This document shows positions 51,662-62,282 of a stretch of DNA of 64,000 nucleotides, in pieces. Source of the DNA: Brachynemurus nebulosus (Eukaryota; Arthropoda; Insecta; Neuroptera; Myrmeleontidae). The position numbers and the translations under genes were made by a program. The notes beneath the pieces were generated by a model, which saw only the letters and a list, made by a program, of their open reading frames with translations, did no database searches and was not told the DNA's origin. Positions within the stretch are counted from its first letter, which is position 1. Every line of letters starts with the position of its first letter. The stretch is taken from NCBI GenBank assembly GCA_035578155.1, contig JAPWDM010000009.1:4128001-4192000 (forward strand). The letters run 5' to 3'.

Positions 51662-51945
51662 TAAGATAACATCACAGCATGACCGGCCGAAAAAATGGTC
51701 AATTTTCGCAATTTTTTTACGGATGGATAGGATGGGGAAATCGGGATGAATTTTTTTTTACGATTAATACCACTATTTAACAATACAAAAATATTTTTTA
51801 TATTTATTTTTTATAATTAATTTTTTGAAAAAGTTGTCTTTAAAAAAGGGCGGATATTGGTGCCCACGATTGCGGCCGCAGTTTTCATTTGAAAAAAAAA
51901 ATCAAATAGATTATCGATCTGTACACGGAGAAAAAATTCCTATAA
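51662..51945 (+). repeat. Extra direct copy of the hairpin's left arm
   Basis: It matches about 51985-52256 in the same orientation: ggatggataggatgggg, attaataccactatttaaca and gtgcccacgattgcggccgc. It lies directly before the hairpin. Confidence 0.8.
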
Positions 51946-51949
51946 ACAT

Positions 51950-52985
51950 TGAAAGTGCTCGGGCCTCATAGTGTTAAGGTACCATCACAGTGTGATCGGC
52001 CGAAAAAATAGTCAATTTTCACAATTTTTTCGGATGGATAGGATGGGGGAATGGGGATGATTTTTTTTTTTGCGATTAATACCACTATTTAACAATACAA
52101 AAAATTTTTTTTTAATCATTTTTATTTATTTTTATAATTATTATAATTTTTTGAAAAAAGTGTCTTTAAGGAAGGGCGAATATTGGTGCCCACGAATGCG
52201 GCCGCAGTTTTCATTTGAAAAAAAAAAAATCAAATAGATTATCAATCGGTAGGTAAGCCGCTATGTTCATATGGCAGCTTCTTTTGAAATTTGAAAAGAT
52301 GGCGACGGTTTGAATGAAAAGTACAAAATTTTTTATAGTTTTCCGTGTGGAAAAATAGGAAGATTTTTAAAAAAAAGCTCCTATAGGTACATAGCGGCTT
52401 ACCTACACGGAGAGAAAATTCCTATAAAAATTACTGTGCTCATACTACAATCGACGTGTAATAGGCGAACATATCCAATTTTTGTACGGTAAAATTATAA
52501 AAATTATAGTTATATTATTGTAATTTTTATAATTTTACCGTACAAAAATTGGATATGTTTGGATTAAAAATCTTCCTATTTTTCCACACGGAAAACTATA
52601 AAAAATTTTGTACTTTTCATTCAAACCGTCGCCATCTTTTCAAATTTCAAAAGAAGCTGCCATATGAACATAGCGGCTTACCTACCGATTGATAATCTAT
52701 TTGATTTTTTTTTTTTTTCAAATGAAAACTGCGGCCGCATTCGTGGGCACCAATATTCGCCCTTCCTTAAAGACACTTTTTTCAAAAAATTATAATAATT
52801 ATAAAAATAAATAAAAATGATTAAAAAAAATTTTTTTGTATTGTTAAATAGTGGTATTAATCGCAAAAAAAAAATCATCCCCATTCCCCCATCCTATCCA
52901 TCCGAAAAAATTGTGAAAATTGACTATTTTTTCGGCCGATCACACTGTGATGATACCTTAACACTATGAGGCCCGAGCACTTTCA
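51950..52985. repeat. About 1-kb inverted repeat (long hairpin)
   Basis: The arms pair from gaaagtgctcgggcctcata at the left to tatgaggcccgagcactttc at the right, with a centre near 52513 (taaaattataaaaatta mirrored). The left arm carries about 92 bp more, including tacacggagagaaaattcct, which is absent from the right. The arms otherwise look nearly identical, so the hairpin is young or maintained by gene conversion. Confidence 0.92.
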
Positions 52986-53439
52986 TAGTAAACTTCCCCG
53001 GAAACCGGCAATATTTAAAAAAAAAAACCTTATATAAACAAATACATAAAATAAAATGATTCAAACACTGAATAGATTCAACACAGTTCAACATGTATGT
53101 ATAAAACTGTAAACATACGTACGTGATACGTACATACTACATATACACTGACATTCAAATCAATTTTGTTTAAAAATATAAATTATATTTTTTATGTATT
53201 TTTTGTTTATCTTAAAATTTTTTATACATAGAAACCAAAAGAGTAGTGTGTGTTGGTATGTATTTGTGTGAGTAGGAACACATCCGTGTGATGAATGATG
53301 ATAAACATCGCACACACAATGCGTAACCAACTAATCAATTAATCATTGATAGCGGTCGGCCTCTGGGGATGTTTTGTTTGGGTTCGGATGCCGAAGCCAT
53401 GGGACTGAAAGTGTTAATATACTATAATTCAAGACATAA
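52986..53439. other. No gene seen
   Basis: AT-rich, then a moderately GC-rich part (53340-53410) leading to the reverse-transcriptase motif. Confidence 0.35.
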
Positions 53440-53500
53440 ACAGGCGTCTTGCAAGGAGACACATTAAGTCCATTACTATTCCTGAGTAGTTTATTCGATA
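53440..53500 (+). pseudogene. LINE reverse-transcriptase fragment
   Basis: The frame reads TGVLQGDTLSPLLF, the conserved GVxQGDxLSPLLF block found in the reverse transcriptase of non-LTR elements, two motifs before the catalytic Tyr-Ala-Asp-Asp. A TAA lies just upstream, and after LLF the similarity fades into Phe/Lys-rich sequence. No YADD box, endonuclease or poly(A) tail is recognisable. It is therefore a short relic. The same motif occurs on the other strand at 59103-59132. Confidence 0.65.
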
Positions 53501-54484
53501 AAGTCTATTTTCTCACTAAACGCTTGGTATATACGAAGATGACATTTTTGATTATAAAATTTTTTTGTTCTAAAAAACATAACCCCGTCACTTCAGCAGC
53601 ATATGGCTGGCTCACGGCAACAAATAATATTTTCATATTTTTTTTTAAATTTTTAATTTGAATAAATTTTTCGTGAAATTATTAATAAGAAAAATGTGAA
53701 ACATCACTTTATGACTCAAACCGATAATTATGTACGTGATATTATTGAATGCGGGAGGAAAAATTTGGTACAACAAAATGGTCAAAAAAAAAAAAAAAAA
53801 AAATTAAATGCGTTTAGATGACTAATAAATGACACGGGCAATGATCCAAAATGATCTGCGAAAAACATGAATTCATTTCGACTGTATATCACGGATACTT
53901 GTACCATCACGCTGCGCAAATAAATACAAAATGGATCGGGAATGATGGTCATTGCGCATCTAATTGTAAATGGTACAGTTATTCGTATTAATTGATAGTA
54001 TATTTTTTTTTGTTATTTGTTATAAAATATTTTTTAATTGTACAAGAAAAAAATAATATATTGTTGAGTGAATGACATTAATGGAGGTGTTTTCGAGTGA
54101 ATTACCTCCGAAATTCTTTTCCCCAAATAATTGTTGTGTATATGAAGTGTAGGAATTAAATGAAACAATTTTGTTTTTTGGGACACTGTTTGAAAACATA
54201 TCAAATTTTTAATTTATGTTCGATGCGTTGTGTCTTTCCCGCCTTTTTGTTATATTAATATATTTTCAATGAAATTTTTCTTATTTTTCAAATCGTACTA
54301 ATTGTTATTTTTCAAGGTGTAACAAATTTTTTTTTTTTTGGATCACACGAGACTCATTAATCAAAATGAATTTTTTGAGATACGGCGCCAGAATTGGTAG
54401 GGAAATACAGTAAAAGCTCCCAGTAATACCGTTATCCTATTGTTAACAAAAAAAAAATTACACAAACAAAATAATTTTGGTAAA
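53501..54484. other. No gene seen
   Basis: AT-rich with poly(A) at 53787-53802. No bounded exon. Confidence 0.4.
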
Positions 54485-54486
54485 TA

Positions 54487-55126
54487 CAGCCGACTCTCGT
54501 TATCAGTCCGCTCGTTATGAGTCCGCCGATTTATATTTCTATTGTAAACATTCCCGCTCCATGACCGAAAAAAATTCATTTCAGTCTCTCGTTATAAGAC
54601 CGGAACATTGGTATTGATGTTTAATAGTGCAACTCATAAATCATCCTGTCACAGAATCTTTTTATTCACTAAAATAATTTTTTTATAGGTCCGTGTTTAC
54701 ATAATACATGTGTAGTTGACCATGAAATAAGTTTTGTTCGTTCATCGCGCGGATTATATTACAAACTTTGTTTGACTAACAATATTATTTACAATTTCTA
54801 CAAAAGATTTTAAAAATTTTTTAAAGAAAATATGTGTGGACAGTATCGTTTAAACTCCTGTCACACAAACTAGAGAACGCATTTAGAAAATATTAGTAAA
54901 TGTATTTATTAAAAATAGGTAGATTTTGTGCCGCTTCTAACGAATGGTAATACTACACTAAACGTCCGGGCTATTTGATTATAAATAAGTACACACTCAC
55001 ACGCTTGAAAAGTAGGAGAAGTGCGAGTTACTGCGGTCGACTACTAAACACAAGTGGGGGTGCAGAAATTCTTAGAATTATATTCTCCTACAGCCGCGTA
55101 AGCGGACTGATAACGAAAGTTGACTG
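54487..55126. mobile_element. Pogo/Tigger-like element, non-autonomous
   Basis: The left end cagccgactctcgttatcag then tccgct is mirrored by agcggactgataacgaaagt then tgactg, each next to TA. Internal repeats of the end (cagtctctcgttataagac) lie near 54583. Known: such Tigger ends contain tctcgttat-like motifs. The 640 bp contain no transposase. Confidence 0.82.
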
Positions 55127-55128
55127 TA

Positions 55129-56784
55129 TATTATTGTAACAGAAGCTAAACAATGTAGAAGAATTAACTATATTATATTGTTAATGTAATTAGAACATTA
55201 AGTACACACGAACAAATGATTTTGTCGCAGTAACTAAAATATAATAATAATTCGTGTGAAGCTTGACAGACGCTCCCCCTTGGGTTCTTAATTTTACTTA
55301 ATTTTTTTTGTACCTATGCATTCCAAGGATTTTACTCCTCTCCTGATCGAAATTGGCATTATTGTGAGCCTCCACTGTACGTATTCATGTATTTGAAACA
55401 CAAATTATTTGTGGCACAGAGTATAATTATTTAAAATAAGTGTTGTTTTAAAATACAATTATTTAATTTATCTAGACACATATGTTTAATAAAATGAATT
55501 AAACATATCGAAAACATACATGAATGAGAAAGATAAAAAGTAATTTATTGAAGAGGCAGGCAGTTCTAAAGGGAGTTATTTCAATTGTGTTTAGTCAAAC
55601 TTATATAATAAAATATTTTATACATATATTAACTACGTAATACATGAAAATGTACATCTCAAAAACAATCATAATTATTAAATATTGATTCCATATGTTT
55701 ATGATATGAATACGAAATACTTATATGCCATATGTATAGGAATAATTATATAATTCCATAAGTGAGACAAGTAGAGACAATATGTGTGTTATAAGGTGTT
55801 CAAAGCAAGATACGTAAGTTTCTTGAGCACAAAATATGTTCATAAGTTGATTTCGAGTCAACAAGGGCATGCAATTTCGTTTTATGGAATCAGTCTGGAC
55901 GTTGAAAAAATTTGGTACAACTTGTATAGGGCCCAACCCGGCAGCCATTCAAGAGGTTTTGCTGAGTGTTTAGAATAGATGAGCGATTAAATCTGTAACA
56001 CCCTGTCTGTGTACAATAACACTGAATAACATGTGAATATTTTTTTTTTTATTCATTTACAAAATGATAGATTATTGTGTTTAATTAATATAATAATTAT
56101 TGTTCTACTGATTTATTGTACAATAAATTTACATTAAGAAGTATACAATATCTATGGTTATTACTTATTAGCGTTTTGCTATTAGCCCAAGTATTATTTA
56201 TCTATTATTTTATACCTGATTGTGACATGAGACAAATATAATTATTATTGTGTGATAAAACCTTGGCCGTAATCCGTATAAATTGTTTTTTCTTGCAGCA
56301 AATAAAATAAAATAAATAATTTTAAATCAAAATAAAAAAGAATACACATAGATTTGAAATGTACGCATGCGTGGTCGAATATGTCCGTTGGTGATAGAAG
56401 AAAGAAGATCGCGTCTTAAACACAAGATTGAATCTCCGACAATTTTATTGATTTTAATCCAAATTTCAATATGGCATTCAAATCTTTTCTTTCAAAAATT
56501 TAAATTGACTATTATACTATGGGCATAAAACAAAAAAAAATTCTTTTGATTTCGATTGAATTATTAAAAAAAAAAAATGTAAAATTTAAATGACAAAAGC
56601 ACACAAAAACACATTCAAATATAACCGTTGAATACAGTGAAAAGTGATGGACAGATTAAAAAACGACTGATGTGTGTACACTTGCCAAAGAAAATATTAA
56701 GCCATATTTTAAAAAAATAAAAATTTTGATTTGGAATTTTCCGTTCCAGCTGCATACTCGTTCTTAAAGAAAAATCTCAGAATC
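55129..56784. other. No gene established
   Basis: AT-rich. Overlapping frames on both strands at 55721-55978 are probably chance. No splice-bounded exon. Confidence 0.4.
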
Positions 56785-56828
56785 TATGTAAATTAAAAAT
56801 CACAGTGATTGAAAAAATTATCCGGATC
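56785..56828. repeat. 44-bp direct repeat, first copy
   Basis: tatgtaaattaaaaatcac to gaaaaaattatccggatc. It recurs at 57143-57188 with two extra bases. On the minus strand it is the immediate downstream tail of the tRNA-like gene. Confidence 0.9.
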
Positions 56829-56895
56829 GACCGGGAATCGAATCCAGGACCTCCTGGTAACTAACCAGGTGTGCTATCCATTACACCATCGATCC
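56824..56895 (-). tRNA. tRNA-like gene, anticodon loop TTAGTTA (AGT)
   Basis: The 72 bases fold as a cloverleaf. The acceptor pairs GGATCGA with TCGATCC (7 of 7), the D stem GTGT with GCAC, and the anticodon stem CCTGG with CCAGG. The T stem is CTGGA/CCCGG with a closing A-C mismatch and loop TTCGATT. Box A (TGGTGTAATGG) matches the consensus fully. Box B (GATTCGATTCC) has one change. A T6 run seven bases downstream could stop RNA polymerase III. The loop gives anticodon AGT (Thr), but position 37 is T rather than the usual purine, and the body is not Thr-like by eye. It may thus be a tRNA pseudogene or the head of a tRNA-derived SINE whose tail is the direct repeat. Confidence 0.65.
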
Positions 56896-57142
56896 TCTGC
56901 TCGACACGCGCCCGATACAGACAACATTCAATCACCTATGTGTATGTACTCTCTATAAATGCAAGAAGCAGTTACAACTTTTCAATTTCAAATATTATCG
57001 AGTGCTTATGAAACACTACTACGTATGACAGACTTTTGTCTGCATTTAAAACGCACGTAGTATTCATATGTTCACTTATCGTTTAGCTAAACTGAAACTT
57101 TAAGCACTCCACTTCCTTTGGTTAACATGACCAAAAACCACA
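56896..57142. other. Spacer between the direct repeats
   Basis: Unremarkable sequence upstream (minus strand) of the tRNA-like gene. Confidence 0.4.
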
Positions 57143-57188
57143 TATGTAAATTAAAAATCACAAAGTGATTGAAAAAATTATCCGGATC
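57143..57188. repeat. 44-bp direct repeat, second copy, without tRNA
   Basis: Copy of 56785-56828. Similarity stops exactly at the ccggatc that ends the tRNA-like body in the first copy, as in a 5'-truncated SINE. Confidence 0.9.
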
Positions 57189-57415
57189 TTGTTATATGTC
57201 TGTCTGAATTTTGTGCATACATGTTTTACAAATGTAGATTTAAATTTTTCCTAACCATTTTACGTCCCGTTTTTGCGTCCCATGCGGATGGGATGAAGTT
57301 AGAAAAGTTTCTTAAAATGAAGTTAAAGTTCGTTCTATATCATTTATCATTTTTAAACTTCGTTGGCGAAGTACTCAACTTCAAAGTTTAGTTTTTTATC
57401 TTATGTAAAACTATT

Positions 57416-58114
57416 TTAAGGATGTTTGGGAGGTACAATCGGAGATAAAAGTACATGAAATTAGAAATTCGTGAATAATTGCGTTGTATAACAAACTATG
57501 AGATAAATAAATATAGTTATCTTTGTTAAATAATAGCTATCACTACAACTGATTGTACAATACATCAAACTATAGCTCTCAGCTGACTACAAGAGCTGAG
57601 TACATTCTGAGGATTTTCCGGAGGAATTTCAAAATGCTACGAGACGATTGAAAATTTAGTAGAATGTTCCTCATTAAATACTAAGGCCCCTGTGAAAATT
57701 TCAAACCGATTCACTAAGCCGTTAAAAAGTTATTTAATCTGTTCTGTTTTCGAATTTCCATAAGAGTACGTGTAAAATTTGTTTTTTTTTCTTTTTTTAA
57801 TAACTTTTTAACGGCTTAGTGAATCGGTTTGAAATTTTCACAGGGGCCTTAGTATCTAATGAGGAACATTCTACTACATTTTCAATCGTCTCGTAGCATT
57901 TTGAAATGCTCCGAAAAATCCTCAGAATGTACTCAGCTCTTGTAGTCAGCTGAGAGCTACAGTTTGATGTATTGTACAATCAGTTATAGTGATAGCTATT
58001 ATTTAACAAAGATAACTATTTATTTACCTCATAGTTTGTTATACAACACAATTATTCACGAGTTTCTAATTTCATGTACTTTTATCTCCGATTGTACCTC
58101 TCAAACATCCTTAA
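57416..58114. mobile_element. TTAA-flanked long fold-back
   Basis: ttaa (57416-57419) plus ggatgtttgggaggtacaat is mirrored by attgtacctctcaaacatcc plus ttaa (58111-58114). The arms are about 310 bp and close to identical, with a loop of about 80 bp (57720-57800). No coding content. Target and GG start resemble the other TTAA elements here. Confidence 0.85.
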
Positions 58115-58139
58115 ATTAAATGAAAAAAAAAAGAAGTAT

Positions 58140-58203
58140 GCACTTGGAATCGAACCTTCACTAACTACGTGGATACGATACTGACTAGACTACACAATTC
58201 TGC
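58140..58203 (-). repeat. Decayed tRNA-like sequence
   Basis: On the minus strand GTGTAGTCTAGTCAGTATC resembles a tRNA D arm, and GGTTCGATTCC is a perfect box B. The centre GTAGTTA again gives AGT. The T and acceptor stems do not pair, so it is a tRNA relic or SINE head. Confidence 0.5.
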
Positions 58204-58507
58204 TTGACTGAGAGATACTTACTTAGATGAAAATTATTTGTATATTTCTGGACGCCACTGTACATTAAATAGTGTTGGTCATCACAATTATATGAAGCGA
58301 CATTTGTCAAAAGAAATGCGTTCGTTTATTTCATATTATCATAACGCTATAAAGGATCCCTTCAATATTAAATAATCCTATTAAATACATATATACGAAC
58401 GGTTGAATTGAAATTAAGAAAAGACATCTTTAGTAAATTTTAAAAGAACTAGAACTGGTTTCACCGTTTCAAACAAAAAAAAAAAGAGGCATACATGAAT
58501 TACTTAC
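58204..58507. other. No gene seen
   Basis: AT-rich. At 58251 acgccactg resembles a lone hAT end. Confidence 0.35.
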
Positions 58508-58552
58508 ATATATCATATTCAATCTGGTATTTTGCATATTTGCAATTAATCG
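58508..58552 (-). CDS. Candidate 45-nt internal exon
   Basis: On the minus strand tcactcagtccgtacacaag precedes 45 bases ending at the donor gtaagt. In frame 0 it reads RLIANMQNTRLNMIY, compatible with a coiled-coil helix. It is a multiple of three and in the same phase and orientation as the exon at 51080, about 7 kb upstream of it. The acceptor's pyrimidine tract is modest, and an AT-rich 45-mer can be open by chance. Support therefore rests on the combination of splice sites, phase and composition. Confidence 0.35.
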
Positions 58553-59079
58553 CTTGTGTACGGACTGAGTGAATACGATTAACGATTTTTTCTTTTTTTT
58601 GAGATCTTTCTGTGTAATGTGCCGAAATATGTTGACGATTATCTTGTTTTTTTTTTTTTTTTTTTTTTTCGGGGATGATTAAAAATTTAAAACAATGATT
58701 TTTTTTTTAAATTATATGTCGATTTAATAATCTGTTAAGATAAAAATATTGTGTGATACAAACAGACAATTTGGATCGTGTTATGTGCGGTTTTTGGTGT
58801 AATCTCTAAGTGTGTTGTGGAATTGATCCAAATTGTATTGTCGTTATGATTTCGATAACGAAAAAGTGGCATAAATCATTGCGTATTAGATGCGAATAAA
58901 TTTCGATTTGGTGACGAAAACTCTGTGACGAATTTTGCTTTTAATGTTTAATTCCGTCCAAAATAAATTACCTTTACTAATTATTATCAAATAAAGTGCA
59001 TAGACTAATTATAAATTTAATTTTCATAGTAGTGAGTCAGGTTTAGTAATTTAAAAGTGGGAAAAGTAGAAAAAATAGA
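58553..59079. other. Probable intron; poly(T) at 58650-58670
   Basis: AT-rich. Nothing else is recognised. Confidence 0.35.
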
Positions 59080-59156
59080 ATTTTTATTTTTGTAAATAAT
59101 AGTGGATTCAATGTGTCTCCTTGCAGGACTCCTTCCTTGCATAGTCCGTTTTTTTC
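59080..59156 (-). pseudogene. LINE reverse-transcriptase fragment
   Basis: The minus-strand frame reads NGLCKEGVLQGDTLNPLLF, the same conserved block as at 53440 and with better preserved upstream residues. It then runs into Lys/Ile-rich sequence with no further motif. It is likely a second relic of the same or a closely related non-LTR family. Confidence 0.6.
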
Positions 59157-59221
59157 AAAGCCCCTTTTAATATTTTTTTATGGTTTTACTGGTAGTGATA
59201 AGCAAAATTAGTCGAATTATC

Positions 59222-60040
59222 TTAAGGGCATAGTAAGGTATTAAAATAATTTTTTTTGCATTTTTTTATTTTTTTTTAATTGAATGCATAACATCTCAAG
59301 AATATTGTCTCAAAATTTCAAGCTGATTGAAGCAAAATTGACGAAGTTATAAGCATTTTTGTTGTTACCTGGCAGATGTTTCGCTCTCTATATATTTCTC
59401 TCTCTCAGTACTAACGTGTTTATACCTGTACTGTATATTTTGTCAGTGTAGGGTACAAAATTTAATTTAGCAGTAAGTATTCTATATCAGTTTTATACAA
59501 TAATTTTTAAGTGTTCAAAACTTTAAAGCGTTTTCCTCACAGCTCACGTTTTCAAAGTCGGTGCCCCTCATAACTTCAAAATAACAGCACCAATCCTTTT
59601 GAAATTTTGAACACTATTTCTGTACATAATTTACGACGTAACGCTGGAGAGTTTTTTTCAAATTTGTTAATAATTTTTATTTTACAATAACAAATTAGCC
59701 AATTTTTTTTTGCAAAAATCGTGTTTTTCCGTTCTAAGTGTTTCAAAAAAGTGAAAAATTGAAATTTCGAAAGACCCTCCCAGCGTTACGTGAGGAAAAC
59801 TATTATCTAACGAATGAACTTTAATTTTTTTATTTCGGATGATTCAGCACCAAGTTATGAGGGGCACCGCAATTCTTGGTATTTTTTAATATTTCTTCGT
59901 GAAAATTTTATACAATATTCTTCGAATGTTATACTTTAATGTACCACTGGTTTTAATAAAGAGATTTTAACTGTGTCGTCACAAAAAAAATAACAAAAAC
60001 ATGCCTTTTTTTGTACGAATTAGCCTTACCCTCTCCTTAA
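59222..60040. mobile_element. Possible TTAA-flanked element
   Basis: ttaa plus gggcatagtaagg at the left and ccttaccctctcc plus ttaa (60037-60040) at the right are imperfect inverted ends (about 13 of 17). Internal inverted segments (cggtgcccctcataact and agttatgaggggcaccg) support one fold-back-like unit. Confidence 0.5.
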
Positions 60041-60960
60041 TTGATGACTTCTTTCCCAACAAGTCTCTGTGATCCGAACTAAAAATTTTTATACTCTTGA
60101 TGATATCAAGAAAATAAATTTTCGTATTTTCCTCGTCAAAAATTCTAATAAATAATAAAAATAATTTCTTTTCGCATTCTCGAATCAACACGAATTTCCT
60201 TGGAGAATTCATTTCAAGCCTTCACTTCGTCGCGTGGTTTGCATTTAATATCATTTCTAATAAATAAAAAAAAATTATTCTATTTCTTTTTCCTTTTTAT
60301 AAAATAAATATTACACAAGTCTTATTAATTAATATATTTGATTAATTATTGTTATTTGTTTCTACGTGTTTTCAATAATAATAATAATCATTTCGAATGA
60401 AACGAACGCAACACTCTCTAGTGGTTTTATTATTAACGAAGAAATGTTATGAATGCTGCTGCAAATAAGTATTCCTGTTTTATTGGTTCTATCGCTATAT
60501 AGTACTCTATACGCTTGCTAGTGTCTATATTCGTATTGTATGTATATATATATGGTGGGAACGAACAAGGGACTAATTAACAAATCCCTATTTTACTTAG
60601 GTCTTTCTCCAATATTCACTCGAGCCAGCCAAGTCATTCGTTTAATGTACTACTTGTATTTTATGTCTTCATATACACATGTACACGTACGTATATATTG
60701 GTGAAAATTGTCGGAAAAATCGTTTCGGGTTTGTGAGAAATTATATTTTTTTTCTTTTCTTTGAATGCGATATGTTTCCCCACTTTTATATTTTGTACAG
60801 TAGGTAAAGTTGGGACTAACATTCAGGAAGAACACTCATATAAATATACATATAATAAAATTGTAACGAGACCATTTCTGTAGATGGAATATTTTTAGAA
60901 AATTGTAATGGTACTGTAAATAGTTATCGATGTAGATATCAAAACAGCGATTTTTAGAAT
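60041..60960. other. No gene established
   Basis: AT-rich. No bounded exon or repeat end is recognised. Confidence 0.4.
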
Positions 60961-61555
60961 TTTTGTCTGTCTGTCTGTTCACGCATCACGCAAAAACTAT
61001 TGGACGGATTTTAATGAAATTTGGTGTGATGGTAACTTATTACCTGGGTCAACATCTAAAATACTTTTTATTCCGGGAAAATTTCTCATTCCCACGGGAA
61101 AGTGGAAAAACCATTTTGAGCTTGTGCACACATTAGGCAAAAACTATTGGACCGATTTTAATAAAATTTGATGTGGTGATAACTTATTACCTAGAGCAAC
61201 ATTTAAGATACTTTTTACTCCGGGAAAATTTCTCATTCCCACGGGAAAATGGAAAAACCATTTTGTGCATGTGCACGCATTACGCAATAACTATTGGACA
61301 GATTTTGATGAAATTTGGTGTGGTGATAGCTTATTACTTGGGTCAACATTTAAGATACTGTTTACTCCGGGAACAAGTTCCATTCCCAGGGGAAAATTGA
61401 AAAACCATTATGAGCATGTGCACATATTACGCAAAAACTATTTGATGAAATTTGGTGTGGTGACAACTTATTACTTGGGTTAACATTTAAGATACTTTTT
61501 ACTCGGGGAAAATTCCTCATTCCCACGGAAAAATTGAGCATGTGCATGCATTACA
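60961..61555 (+). repeat. Tandem array, about four units of roughly 140 bp
   Basis: It is preceded by tctgtctgtctgt. Each unit has acgcaaaaactattgga, gatgaaatttggtgtggtga, cttattac and ttcccacggga. The last unit is shortened. Confidence 0.9.
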
Positions 61556-61660
61556 CAAAAATTATTATTCTTTGCAAGTTCTGTATAATTATTACACTTA
61601 ATACATATATACTTCTCATTGAGTTTCACTTTGCGCGAACGACGTCGCGGGTACGGCTAG
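61556..61660 (+). mobile_element. Possible Helitron 3' end
   Basis: After the array, a small hairpin (cgcga, acgacg, tcgcg) is followed by ggtacggctag and then T. Known: Helitrons end in CTRR with a hairpin shortly before and insert between A and T. The 5' TC end is not located. Confidence 0.4.
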
Positions 61661-62053
61661 TATTCAATAATGTAATACATATAATTGGTCATACTATCCA
61701 AATGTATCTTTTTCTAGTACGTACAGTCTGTATTTGACAATATTTTGTCACTCACTATAACAATATTTTTTTGTATCGTACTATAGGACTATCGATTTAA
61801 TTCGAATTATTCTATTATTAAATTTTTCAGATGGAATAATGGAGTGTATTCATGTCGTTGCTACGATCCAAGTACGGTTCTAATTGTGGTCCAAAATCGA
61901 TTATATCGGAGCGAATTGTACCGGATAGTGTAAACAGTTATTATACTTTTAGGGTACGAAAATATTTTTTTATCGAACCGAAAGCGAGCCGAGAGCGTAT
62001 CGGGAGCGGGACTGAATATCAAAGAAGTATGTTCAAAGAAAGATAAACATCTA

Positions 62054-62282
62054 ATAAAAGCTTTTTTAAAAATCCGACTTCAAAAAGTAAAAAAATAATA
62101 TAATAGACGTATTTTGAAGTCAAGCGGGGCCGTCTATGAAAAATTGCGATCGGATGTGCTTACAAAATTCAAGAATTCTCAAAGATCTAAATTTTTTTCA
62201 TAGTACACCCTGCTTGACTCCAAATACGTCTATTATATTATTTTTTTACTTTTTGAAGTCGGTTTTTTAAAAAAGCTTTTAT
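62054..62282. repeat. 229-bp fold-back with accgacttcaaaaa-type arms
   Basis: The arms of about 90 bp run from ataaaagcttttttaaaaat to aaaaaagcttttat. They contain ccgacttcaaaaagtaaaa and aatagacgtatttt and their inversions. A further tttttgaagtcggttaaaaa lies at 62677-62696. Confidence 0.9.
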
